Shown here piece by piece: positions 44,236-54,910 of a stretch of 64,000 nucleotides of DNA. The notes beneath the pieces were generated by a model that worked only from the letters and a program-made list of their open reading frames with translations, was not told the DNA's origin and made no database searches. The DNA comes from Larix kaempferi (lineage: Eukaryota; Streptophyta; Pinopsida; Pinales; Pinaceae), in contig BSBM01001448.1 of NCBI GenBank assembly GCA_027924585.1, positions 372,001 through 436,000 on the forward strand. The letters are read 5' to 3'. Position numbers and translations under genes: made by a program. How positions within the stretch are numbered: the stretch's first letter is position 1; every line of letters begins with the position of its first letter.

Positions 44236-45777
44236 TGTTAAGTCCCCTCCCATCAGACTGAGCCACGGAGAGAACGTGGAACTAAAATTGGGCATCTAGC
44301 CCCATGATTATTAAGTAAAGTCATTGAAAATAAAAATACATATGCAGATGTGTGTATATATATATATAAGAAACACATCGGAATTGAAATCATCTACATA
44401 TCTAACATACATTCAAACATTTTCATGACAGACATTAAATAAATACATTGCAGAATTTAACACATGAGAGTACTTATCTTAAAACAAAGTAGTCCCGAAC
44501 AACCAGCTATGAAACTGCAACGTTCAACCTAGCCATAGGCCAGTTGTGCTTATCAACCTCTTGATACAACTACCACCCCCGAGCTGGGCATGATTTCTAC
44601 AAGGAAAAGGGAACAACAAACTCACACATAGTCAAATATACGCCAAAATCAGCCAAGCCAATCGACAGTTGGGTTTATCAGGCTGCTAAGCAATGGAAAG
44701 GAAGAATTGCTAATTTAGTGAGCTCAACCACAGAGCTATGGATACCTCTACAAGATCTGTCTAGCTTGGTTCCCCACAATTCCTACACACCTGACTCAAG
44801 GAAGTATTCCCTTCACTACTACACAGTCCCTTAGGCCATACCTTCCAATTCAGTGTTGTTCAAGGTGTGCATAGAAGAGTAGCCAGGCCTTTTGATCTTC
44901 TTGAGAGGTTATTTTCCCCACTAGGTTTATCAAGCCAACTCAGGTCCACTTCCATTCCTAATTTCTTGCTCATAGTTCAAACTAAAACAAGGATGCACAA
45001 AACAGCAAAATAACAAGTGTTGGGCATGAAGAAAACGTTTTTATAGTGAGATGCCCAAAATGGGGTTTCTACCAGTTCATAAAAATGTGAGCAGCCAAAA
45101 ATGAAAAGCTAAATGAGGAAACAACCCTGGGAAGCGAAATCCATTTTCAGAAAAATGTCCATGGACATTCTGGGGCAAAAACAACCTCCATAACAGCCCC
45201 AAATCATGGTCCTCCTCTCCCAGCCACTGTGTAACACAAAAATGAGCTCCCAGCCATGGAAAAATGTAGGAAAATGATGAAAAATGTGATGGGAAAAGCC
45301 CAGCTAGTTCAGACTAAATGAGAGAGCAAATTCCATGGGTGAAAGATAGCTTTGGGCACCATTTCGTGGGTGTTTTCTTGCCCAAGAAGCAAAAATACGA
45401 ATTCCCAGGTTGATGGCTTGCCCATGCACAAAATTGGTTGCCATACCTCTTCATTCCCAAGGCATTAACTACCTCAACCAATGCTTGGAAGAATTAAATG
45501 ATTGGGTGCATAAGTCAAAATGGGTATTTCATTAAAATATGCATTGCATTGCATAGCTAGTTGTCGGTATTTCATAAAAAATTGTATTTACATGATGTCT
45601 TAATTTACATTGTGCCTTTCTAGCACAAGAACCATATGCACCAATTTTTAATTGCCGATACATAAAACGATAAATCAATGGTGGGACCTTGGCCTTGAGC
45701 TCCTCACCATGATTAAATAATGATATTTACATCATTTACAATTTTAATGCAGTAGGGTCAAAAATCGGGATATTACA
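44236..45777 (-). repeat. 5' LTR of element B
   Basis: 1542 bp, similar to 31791-33461 throughout but with indels, including a shorter microsatellite and a missing segment near 45525. It is followed by duplication gtttg. Confidence 0.93.
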
Positions 45778-47853
45778 GTTTGGACTGTCCTTAAATCCTA
45801 AGAAGTCACATTTTGTTGTTAAGGAAGGTAAGCTTTTGGGACATCTAGTTTCAGCAGGTGGGATTAGAATAGATCCTGAAAGAGTTAAGGCTATTCTGAA
45901 GATTACTATTCCTAGAAGTAAGAAGGATGTCCAATCATTTATTGTAAAAATAATTTTTTGAGATGGTTCATTCCAAATTTTGTTGAAACAATCAAACAAA
46001 TAACATCTATGTTGAGGAAGGATCAGGAGGTGAAGTGGACAGTAGAAGCTAAGGCTTTATTTGAGAAGATCAAACAGGCTCTAACAAAAGCCCCAGTACT
46101 GGTAAGTCCTGATTTTTCAAAAGAATTCTTTACTTTCTCTTTTGCATCTCAAGACACTATAGATATTGTTCTATTACAGAAGAATGTGGATGGATTAGAG
46201 CAGCCTATTTCCTTCTTTAGCAAAACTCTCAGAGATTGAGAATTTAAATACAGTACACTAGAAAAACAAGCATATGCACTAATTAAGGCTTTGAATTTCT
46301 TCAATATTTATATTTTGCATTCTAAGATTATTGCTTATGTACCTAATGCTGCTATTAAGGAAATTTTGACACAACCAGACAGTGAAGGTAAGAGGGGGAG
46401 ATGGATGGCAAAGATTGTGGAATATGATGTGGAGATAAAACCTACTAAGCTAGTCAAAGGACAGGGATTGGAAAAACTTTTGGCTGATTCAAATTGTGAA
46501 GCTCTTGGCCTTCATTTAGTGGCAAGTCAAGCAACTCAGGAGGAGTTACAAACAAGGAAAAATGAAGAAACAATCATGGATAAGTATGCAGAATCAGTTT
46601 GGTATGTTGATATAGTTCATTTTTTATTGCATCTGCAATGTCCTGCTCATTTAGATAAACAAGCATCTAGATTGTTAAAGTTGAAAGCCACTAAATATTG
46701 TTTAGTAAATCAGCAGTTGCATTGGAAAGATCCAGGAGGATTATTGCTCAGGTGTTTGGAGAAATCGAAATCAAAAGAAGTCATTTCAGAACTGCATGAA
46801 GGTGCCTGTGGAGGTCACAAATATTGGAAAGCTATAGCTTACAAGATTATAAGATCTGGGTATTACTGGCCTTCTTTATTTTCAGATGTATATCAGTAGG
46901 TCAGAGTTTGTGTTCAATGTCAAAAATTTGTTGGTAAACAGAAACTTGTATCCTTACCTTTGAAACCTATTGTGGTGAATGCTCATTTTCAGCAATGGGG
47001 ATTGGATTTCATAGGTGAAATCAATCCTGCTTCCAGTGGAAAGCACAAATGGATACTGATAGCTACTGATTTTTTCATGAAATGGGTGGAAGCAATTCCT
47101 ACAAGAAATGCAATTGATGAAGTCATCATTAAATTTATACAAGAAAATATTTTGAGTAGGTTTGGTTGTCCGATAAAGTTGTTGACTGATAATGCTCAGG
47201 ATTTTAAGTCCAAATCCATGGTTAATTTTTGTGAGGAGAATGGAATTATCTTGAAGCATTCTACTACATATTACCCCCAGGGGAATCATTTGGCAGATTC
47301 AACCAACAAGAACATCATCCATAGTATCAAGAAGTTGTTAAGTTAGAACAAGAGATCTTGGGATTCCATGTTGAAGTATGCTCTGTGGGCAGATCGAATA
47401 ACTACTAAAAAAACAATTGGCTTGTCTCCCTTTCGATTGGTATATGGTACTGATACTGTTTTTCCCATTCAATTAGGAATTCCAGTAATGAAGTTTTTTC
47501 AAGACAATCATGAGGAACCAAATGGTATTCAGAGAATAATATTCTCATTGATTGAACTTCGGCAGCAACAAGAGTCTTTAGCAGAAAGAGCACAAGCTTA
47601 CAGAAACAAAATCAAAGAGAAATTTTATAGGAAGGTTAAAGAAGATACTTTTTCTCTTGGAGACATGGTGCTCAGGTGGGATGCTAGGAAAGATCAAAGA
47701 GGTCATTATGGTAAGTTTGATAATTTATGGCTGGGCCCATTCATAATTTCTAAAATTTTGGAGAATAATACCTTTATACTGTAGAGTTTGGAAGGTGAAG
47801 AATTGTCCAATCCAATAAATGGACGATTCCTTAAGCATTTTTACTGTCACTAA
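45778..47853 (+). pseudogene. RT end, RNase H and integrase of element C
   Basis: Resuming after B, the frame gives LSLNPKKSHFVVKEGKLLGH (RT thumb), a frameshift near 45950, then LRWFIPNFVETIKQITSMLR. An RNase H remnant follows (QPISFFSKTLRD, stop at 46237, EIKPTKLVKGQGLEKLLADS). Integrase carries a zinc region (HEGACGGHKYWK ... VCVQCQKF, with a stop before it at about 46897), then LDFIGEI, LLTDNAQDFKSK and YYPQGNHLADSTNKN. The usual catalytic Glu of the last motif is Asp (47296-47298). More stops lie at about 47344 and 47782, and the frame ends at 47851-47853. The integrase would insert the DNA copy. The domain order and motifs support Tat/Athila. Confidence 0.9.
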
Positions 47854-48031
47854 AGCTAGGAATTTGTCACTCATTGTACATACCGGTGTGAGATAAGCTG
47901 AATAAAGACTCCAATTTCCCAATGGAAGTTTGCAGAATAACAAGGAAGTTTCAGTTTTGATTGCAGAAGGCACTAGTCTACAGGATCTTGAAACCTCACA
48001 AGGAGGCTTTCATCCACCAGCTGGAGACAGA
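47854..48031 (+). other. 3' untranslated part of C with purine-rich end
   Basis: No ORF. It ends ccaccagctggagacaga directly before the 3' LTR; ggagacaga is the likely, rather weak, polypurine tract. Confidence 0.55.
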
Positions 48032-51000
48032 TGTTAGGACTAGAATTGTACCTAGTCCCTATTTGATTTTTTCTAAATTTTTCATTCCTTTATACTTCTA
48101 TATTATTTTATTTTAAATTGAATAGTTTTGATTTTCTTTCTATTTTCTATGTTATGAGTTTTATTTTATTTTATTTTATTTTACCTCTACCCATAGTGGC
48201 TTATTAAAATATTTCATTTCATTTTACAATCTTCAAAATACTTATTTAAAGTTTCCCTAACTCCTATGATTAAATTTTAACCTTTATGTTGAGCTTGTTT
48301 TCAAAATATTCATATGGAGACATTCCCGCGGTGTGGTAATTAAAACTGCATACACTAAGGCGCTATTGGAATCTGAAATCATGGAAGTTCATGGTTAATT
48401 CATAGAAATTGTTGGCACATTCGTTTTATTGATGATCGAAGACTACCAAGGAGTTGTTTGTTACATTATAATACTTTTCAAATTGATGATAAGAGCTAAA
48501 GATAGGGGAATGCCACGAATTTTAAAATTGGAAGCCACGTATTCTCATATTTGTCAAAATTTCTAATTCTGTTTCGTTCCTAGAAGCTAGTCGGTGAGAA
48601 GAAGTTATGGATAAGAGTGGTAGGCTGAGTTGGTTTGAGCCAACATATACTACCTGGGAAGCTTATTTTCCTGAGTGTGCAGCATTGTTCAAGGCAGTTG
48701 GATGGTTTGAGTTTTTTGAAAGAGTTGCAGGTTTCAATGTCAATGTTACCAACGCCTTTGCTCATAATCTTATCAATAACATAGTAACTTTGAATACTTT
48801 GAATATTGAACTGACAGAATATCTAATTGCTGAAGCTACCGGCATGCCCTTGGAGGGAGAATCATGGTTTAAGAAAACCCCTTTTGAATTTGACCCTAGC
48901 ACGTTTCTGCTACCAAGATGTGAATCCCTTGACAGGACCAAAGGGGTGCATTTACAGAACTTCAACCCAGAGTGGAAGAAATTTATTGGAATTGTGCAAA
49001 GCTATATTACATGTGAAGGCAGGTTTGCATTAGTATTCAAGTACCATATTAGGTTTTTGCTGCACTTAAATCAACAGTCTCAGATGAATTTACCATTCTT
49101 CCTACTCAAAAGCCTTCAAAATATGTTGAACATGGTCAAGAGTCATGTTGATCGCACGAGCCAGTCACTATTTCATCATGGCTTGTTCAAGTTGATTGTT
49201 TTGTTAGTCTTGCAGAAGCAGAATCAAAGTTGGGACCATTTTTTATTTTGGTCAGGGTTTGTAATCAAGCAAGACGAGCATGAAAAGAAACATATGCCCA
49301 ACAAACAGTCTAGTTTTGTGAAGAAATTCAAAAGCGATGCAGCTGAGGATATAGTACAAGATAATTTGCAGAATGACAATGTACAAGGAGAGGTTATAAA
49401 CCTTGATGGTGCAGAGCAAGAGAACATGACTGGAGAAAAGAATGAACATATTCCTGGGGATAATATAGTGGAAGACCTTGCTGTTATGAACAAAGAAGAA
49501 GCTGCTAGTTCAAAGGAGGAAATGCATAGTTGAGTTTTTGAAGAAGGGAGCTCAGCCCTAATTTATCCTACTGTAAATACAAAGGAGAAGATATTCTACG
49601 TTCCATATTTTAGTGTTGATGTGAAATCTCTGGCAGAGCTTGAAAAGCCTAAATGGAGACCTAAGAGTAGAGCCACAAATAAAATTAGACTGGACATGAG
49701 GAGGATTTTGAATCCTAAGATAGAAAAGGAGAAGGTGACTATCATTCAAGATTCTTCAAGTGAAGAAGATGGAAATAGAAAACAGGAGTTGAAGCTACAG
49801 CAGGTTCAAGCAAGTATAGAGGAAGATCAAGTAATGATACCAAAATCATCTAAAGTATGTGAGGAAGTTGCAGAACAGGAAATTATTCCTAATGTTGAAC
49901 ATGGAATGATTTCAATGGCTTCATTTTCAGATGCAGCAACGAGGAATAGGCAGGAAGAAGACTTGATTGTCAAGAATTTTAATATCCCATTGCGATCAGA
50001 GCAAGATTCAACATTGCATGGAGATGTTCAGATGGACTCAGAGATAGAAAATTTGAAGAAATCATTACAACAACAAAGAACACAGGTTACATTTTTGACT
50101 GAATCAAATGAGAGACTTATGATGACAAATAAAAGGCTAAGGGAAGACCTGGAAGATGTCAATGCTCATTATCAAGAGTTGATTTTAGTAGCAAAGGAAT
50201 ATTTAAGAAGAAAAGGAGAAACAAAGATTTAGGCTGAGAAATTAGCCAAGCAGATCCAGGATTTGAGCAAACAGAATAAGGTGTTGTCAAACAAAGTTCA
50301 AAGCATGGAGGCAAAGCAGGCTCGACATGATAAAAAATCTCATGCATTGGAAGGAATAGCAATGTTAGCAAAAGCTGCTAAGCAGTTATAAATGCCACCT
50401 AGTGCACAACTGTCCAAGTATTTTGTTTTAGTTATCTTATGCATAGTTGTTAATAGTAATTTTGATAATCTTAAGACATTCGAAAGTTTGTGTATAACTA
50501 CTTTATTTAATTGTTTCGAAACTTGAACTAAAAGTAGTTATGGAACTACTCTGTTTTGGTAATGATAAGCAGAAGAAAAAATACACTAAGAGGGTTGGTA
50601 TTTTGTTCGAGGAGGGATAAAGGGTTGATGCACTGTTGTATACTCAAACTGATGTTATATACTCTCATGTAAGTTCTATTTTCAAGACTGAATTTTGATT
50701 TGAATACATATATACACCACTTATTGACTCTCACTGGTTGTGTTTATGGTCTATTAGACTACCCTATTTATAATTTCATTTCTTGATTAAGGTATTATTC
50801 ATGTGAATGCTTATAAGTTTTTGGATAGAACCAATTCCTTGTTTTATGATGCTTATGGTTTATCTATGTGTTTTATATCTCTTGTTTCAGTTCTTTAAGA
50901 TTGCTTTATGATTCAGTGTTTACATTTGTTTGATGATTAAATTATTCTCTTCTATGAATGAAACCTTCATACCAAAATCACAAACAAAAAACCCATTCAT

Positions 51001-51072
51001 TTTCCTTCAGTTTTTATTGAGATTGTCCAAGCTTGTACCTTCATAGTTTAGGTACAATTTCTAGCACAAACA
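48032..51072 (+). repeat. 3' LTR of element C
   Basis: 3041 bp, matching 24705-27736 along its whole length with substitutions and few indels. It holds the better-preserved copy of the U3 ORF and is followed by duplication cctga. Confidence 0.93.
48607..50391 (+). pseudogene. U3-encoded ORF of element C, 3' LTR copy (two stops)
   Basis: ATG 48607 to TAA 50391: 594 codons with only two in-frame stops (49531 TGA, 50230 TAG), each a sense codon in the other LTR. Residues 1 to about 240 look globular and alpha-helical: ERVAGFNVNVTNAFAHNLIN, then LEGESWFKKTPFEFDPSTFL near residue 81, then ITCEGRF and WDHFLFWSGFVIKQDEHEKK. An acidic linker follows, and from about residue 476 a Lys/Glu/Gln coiled coil (MDSEIENLKKSLQQQRTQ). 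No catalytic motif, signal peptide or membrane segment is evident. The N-terminal part recalls plant transposon-associated domains of unknown function (weak recall). Being in U3, it would be present at the 3' end of genomic RNA, like an accessory gene after integrase. Its function is unknown. Confidence 0.8.
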
Positions 51073-51347
51073 CCTGATATAAAAAAAAGTAATCCATGCA
51101 CAAAACTGAACCCACATAAAAGGTGGAGAATCTAATTGAGGTTAATAGACCTGTGATGCAAAAACACCATTAGCTTAGCAATATTTTAGAGGAGCAAATA
51201 GAACATAAAATATTAAAAAAAAATTGTCCCAGTAATTAAATATGTTTATATCAACAAAAATATGTAATATTAGAAATTCCATCAGAGTTAGGCATACCAA
51301 TTCGCATATTCCCTTGAAGCAGCTCCTTGGTCAGGGTATTTTCTTAC

Positions 51348-51550
51348 ACATTTGAAACTGACTTGAGACTATTCTTTAAAGTGATTTTAGGGAGACCCAA
51401 ATCTGAACCTATAGCGCTAGATATCCCTCCTGTAAGTAATGCATTAGATGTGGTGACTACAAGTTGAGATGCAATGCAAAGAACTGTTCGTCCTAGTTGG
51501 AAAGGTAGAAAGACTACAACACCAAGAAATATCATATTATTGGCTAGCAC
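51348..51550 (-). CDS. SUD1/CER9 (DOA10-like E3 ligase) exon, partial gene
   Basis: A minus-strand exon follows an acceptor (ttttccttgcag, intron side at 51551 and above) and may end at a donor GTAAGA (51347-51342). It reads VLANNMIFLGVVVFLPFQLG, then R, and later LPKITLKNSLKSVSNV. This matches from memory the plant SUD1/CER9 family around VLASNMIFLGVVIFVPFTLG, a transmembrane part of this ER membrane RING-CH ubiquitin ligase (MARCH6/Doa10 homologue). The region is hydrophobic, as expected. Element C begins only about 275 bp further downstream on this strand, so either C sits in the next intron of a large gene or this is an isolated fragment. No downstream exon was recognised on the far side of C within the window. 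Confidence 0.6.
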
Positions 51551-52014
51551 CTGCAAGGAAAATGTCTCAACAAAATTATTAATTTAGAAATGCTAAGAAA
51601 ACAAATTTGTGATATTAAAAAAAGATCTAAATCAGATATATGCAATAAATAAAATTATGTGAGATGTGAAATTTCCCAAAAGAATTAATACTGCAACATG
51701 ACTGTCCACAGAGTATTGTCAATAGTAATACTGTGATCAGTGACATCCATCATGTAAAAACAACGGTCGGGATCATTGACTGGTTTAAGAATCGATTTTC
51801 AAAGCTCAGGGTTCAAATCGAAACCACATAATAGGCACCCACATTATGATTGTGGCTTTGGAGGTCCGGAGGTGACTCTGCACCAACATATTGAATCAAA
51901 ACCCCATCAAAGTCACACCAAATAGTAAAAATATAGATCTGATGCAAGTACTACTAAGTAACTACAAAGATGAAACAAATAGATGACTCTTTAGGAAAAC
52001 ATAGTTATCCATAC

Positions 52015-52098
52015 CACACCAAGAAAATGTGCAATGAGAACATCCCAATCATTCTGATATAAACCTTGAAACATGTGTTCAATGACACCATTATCCAC
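52015..52098 (-). CDS. Probable preceding exon of the SUD1-like gene
   Basis: A 28-codon, phase-0 minus-strand segment lies between an acceptor (cttgcag) and a donor (GTATGG). It reads [20 protein letters not shown], then LIAHFLGV. It resembles the stretch with HVEQMF-D-GL just before the conserved membrane region in plant SUD1 (recalled). The short segment expected between this and the 51348-51550 exon (PVFHLVENAF-like) was not found, so the gene may be broken here or that part highly diverged. Confidence 0.4.
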
Positions 52099-53220
52099 CT
52101 GCAAGAGTAAGTTTGCAAACAAGATGAGATTAAGAATCATGTGTTTTTTCGAAAAGGTTGTGAGATACTACAGAAACCAAGGTTTTTTATAGAACATATT
52201 TTGTTGTAAAACATCAGGTATTCAGTAAACTGAAAAAACAGTACTTATTTAACATGTCTGACTATAAATCGTAAATATAAAAACCAAGTGAAAAAAATTA
52301 CAATTATTGTAGAGTGACTGCACACATACAGTATGAAGGTCCTTGACCCATGAAATTTTTTAAGTTTTAAGGTCCTTCACCCATGAAATTTTTGACAATC
52401 AGAAACAACAAACTCTATAAAATTCCAACCATATTGAGGATAACTTGAACAAATCTCAAATTGGGGAATCAGTTTTTGAATGAAAAAAACTTGACATATG
52501 AGATAAATGGCTTAAATTTAACAAAATTTAGTTCGATTATTTGGCTAGAGTATGGCTTTTCCTATATTGAAAAATGAGAATATGGGTTGGGTACCACCAT
52601 ACCAAATTCAACAACTAATAAGATTGATGGCCTCCCTTAATGCAATAATACATCCTATGATATCAATGGCTAACAAATACTAGAAAATAATAAATTCCAA
52701 TGAAATAGAGTTTAGTTGTGACTTGCATACTCCCTTGACCTTTGTTTATGATGCTACCATGTTTGCTATTTGTTCTTTCTTTCAGAGATAAAATTATTTT
52801 ATGGGATCGATTCTATATACGTCAACCAAATGTTGACAACAAGTCTTCTCCACCCAGTATTTCAATTAAATAGAAAAAAAAAATTCTCATGCAAAGATGG
52901 TTGACCATATATAAGTCTGTGATTTTCCCAAGTAATACTCGAACTCAACCATTGGGATAAAGTACAACAAATCTCTCTCGCCAAATCCCTCAGGATTTTG
53001 GAAATATCAGTTCCTTATAGTTCTATGATGCCTCTAGTAATATGATCTCTAGAATGATATCCGAGTTGGGTAGCTTAGAATATGAGCAGGTCCCCACATT
53101 AGGATAATGATGTCCCCGTGCTCCTTTAAATTTAATCAAACCTAGCTAGATAGAAGAAGAGGAATTTAGAAACCCTGCCATTATGTATTGGATGAAATTA
53201 AAAAAAACACAGAAAACACA
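52099..53220. other. Stretch without recognisable feature
   Basis: AT-rich and non-coding in all frames. It may be intron of the SUD1-like gene or decayed repeat. A short duplicated phrase (aaggtccttgacccatgaaatttt and aaggtccttcacccatgaaatttt) occurs at about 52336-52395. Confidence 0.5.
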
Positions 53221-53735
53221 TTTTTTTTTTTTTAAAACACAGCATCGTCGCTATAGCGATGGAAGGTTGGTGCAAATTCCAACGAACTATCTATACAAGC
53301 AATGAACATTCCGTCGCTTGTATAGAAAGTTCGTCGGAATTTGCACCAGCCTTCCGTCGCTATAGTGATGAACGGTCCATGGCTAAAAGTGATGGAAGTT
53401 ACATGGCTATGATGTTTAAAAAACCTAAGAGGTTTGCACTAGCGACGGTCTCTCATCGCTATAGAAACGGAACCTTGTCAATGGAATGACCAAAATGAAG
53501 TATTTGTCATCTCTATAGCGTTGGTTGGCCATCACTAAAGCAATGCATTGGAGTGTCTACTAGCACGACACGTGTCGTGTATTTCCTGTTGCTATAGCGA
53601 TGAACGTTTTTAAGTGTTGCTATAAAGACAAAATTTGTTCCACGAAATAATGGGGTCATGTTCACTGCTATAGCAACGCACAAGTGTTGCAAAACCAACG
53701 AAGTTCCATGGGAAAAATCTGCACATGTACTAGTG
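53221..53735 (-). mobile_element. CACTA-like DNA transposon fragment with terminal hairpin
   Basis: The right end on the minus strand reads CACTAGTACATGTGCAG, the usual CACTA terminus (tagtg at 53731-53735). At least seven subterminal copies or variants of TCGCTATAGCGA, itself a 12-bp palindrome, occur at about 53248, 53358, 53453, 53510, 53593, 53622 and 53667. A large inverted repeat (about 53244-53299 against 53315-53370) forms a hairpin. No transposase ORF is present. The left CACTA end was not found, so the copy is probably truncated. The poly-T run at 53221-53234 marks its left edge only loosely. Confidence 0.5.
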
Positions 53736-54910
53736 TTTCCACTTCTGCATTGCATGCAAAATAGCCATGATTTCCTTCTCAAATGTAGATGCAGCTAAAT
53801 TCTTACTAGAAAGGTATCTTGAAGGAGGCAAGTCCACTTGTTCAGCAAAGCCACCTACATATCGATCCAAGGGAGTAGTGGAGATCGTTGATGGGTGCAT
53901 TTGAATGGAATGGAGCTAAGCAGTGACACCATGTGAATTCTTCTTAAGGATATTTTTTAGGCGATGTGAACTGATGACGTGGAGAGACCCTGGTTGTAAG
54001 CCTATAAATGTGTGTTGTTTCCCATTGGCTGAAAACTGCATCCAAAGTTCAGAAAAAATCCCATAGGATGGGGACAAGTGCGTGCAACCATTGAACTCCC
54101 AAAACCACATCACATCCGCTTAAGGACAAGGAAAAAATGTCAGAGCACATGTTATAATTTTCCATAGAGATACGCACATTGTGACACTTCCCCTTGCAAG
54201 GTAAGATGCCCCCATTGGCAATCCAAGGGTCAATGAAGTATTATAAGAGGGATCTTCTTGCAGCAACCCCTATCCTGCATTGTTTGTGGGGTGGTGACTC
54301 CGAATAAAGCATGGAGAAATATTTTGGGTGGTCGTCCGGAGACGGAGGGTCAACATGTGGCTATTGAATGTCGACCTAGTCATCTAGTGTATCTAGAGCT
54401 TCTGTACGAACCTCAGAGGCAGGTGGAGAATCCACATCTAAGAGATAGAGCTATTTCTCAACACATCTATGTCCCCAAGTGAATTTCTCATCACAATTAT
54501 AACAAAGTCCTTTTTTCTCTACATGCTCGCATCTCAGCTTCAGACAAATGCTTGATAGGAGTTGTGTGAGGAGGTGGCGTGATGGGAGGTCGTTGGGAAA
54601 CCATATTTATGAATGGAACAAAAGTGGATTTGGAGCGTTTTTGGGCTGTGATCTTGTCCTCTGCCAACTTAGCCAACCCTAGGACTTCCATCATTGTGTT
54701 GGGATAGAACATTTTAACCTCTGAGCGGATTTCAGCCCTAAGACCACTGATAAAACAACTCTTGTAGAATTCATTAGACAATCCTTCTATGTCATTGGCT
54801 AGTTTCTCAAATTTTGTCTGATACTCTGTCACAGTGCCAATTTGTCAAATTTTAGTGAGTGCTCCTGTGAATTCATCAAAAGCACTAGGACAAAATCATT
54901 GCAAAAGGAG
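53736..54910 (-). pseudogene. Chromovirus remnant I: gag, protease, RNase H scrap
   Basis: In minus order, gag (SAFDEFTGALTKI, EYQTKFEKLANDIEGLSNEF, ISGLRAEIRSEVKMFYPNTM) leads to a knuckle (CYNCDEKFTWGHRC) reached after a one-base shift in an A run near 54510. Then comes a retropepsin part (PCKGKCHNVRISMENYN, SGCDVVLGVQWLHALVPI, LWMQFSANGKQHTF, ISSHRLKNILKKNSHGVTA) with a further frameshift near 54050. The text then jumps from LDRYVGGFAEQVDLPPSR to LSSKNLAASTFEKEIMAIL, an RNase H motif, so the RT has been deleted. Motifs fit Reina/Tekay-type chromoviruses. The left end abuts the CACTA-like terminus. The right end is cut by element G within gag. Confidence 0.8.

Larger units (their letters stand above)
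31791..45777 (-). mobile_element. Element B: Tekay-like gypsy chromovirus inserted in C
   Basis: LTRs 31791-33461 and 44236-45777 share TGT.AAG.CCCCTCCCATC starts and ATCGGGATATTACA ends. Perfect duplications gtttg lie at 31786-31790 and 45778-45782, inside the RT gene of C. The iMet-type primer site at 44221-44232 and the purine tract at 33462-33474 give minus orientation. Gag, protease, RT, RNase H, integrase and a chromodomain-like tail lie in one frame (43252 to 33491), split by copia D. Without D, B is about 8.9 kb. Eight in-frame stops and an altered protease active site show that it is dead. Confidence 0.95.
24705..51072 (+). mobile_element. Element C: Tat/Athila-like gypsy retrotransposon (host of B and D)
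   Basis: It has direct 3.0-kb LTRs (24705-27736, 48032-51072) with TG...CA ends and perfect 5-bp duplications cctga at 24700-24704 and 51073-51077. A decayed tRNA-Asp-like primer site lies at 27741-27757. The interior carries gag, protease, an RNase H-like domain, reverse transcriptase, a second RNase H and integrase, all plus strand, and is split by element B between 31790 and 45778. Without B, C is about 12.4 kb. RT and integrase motifs match the Tat/Athila non-chromovirus group. Every coding region carries stops or frameshifts. Confidence 0.93.
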
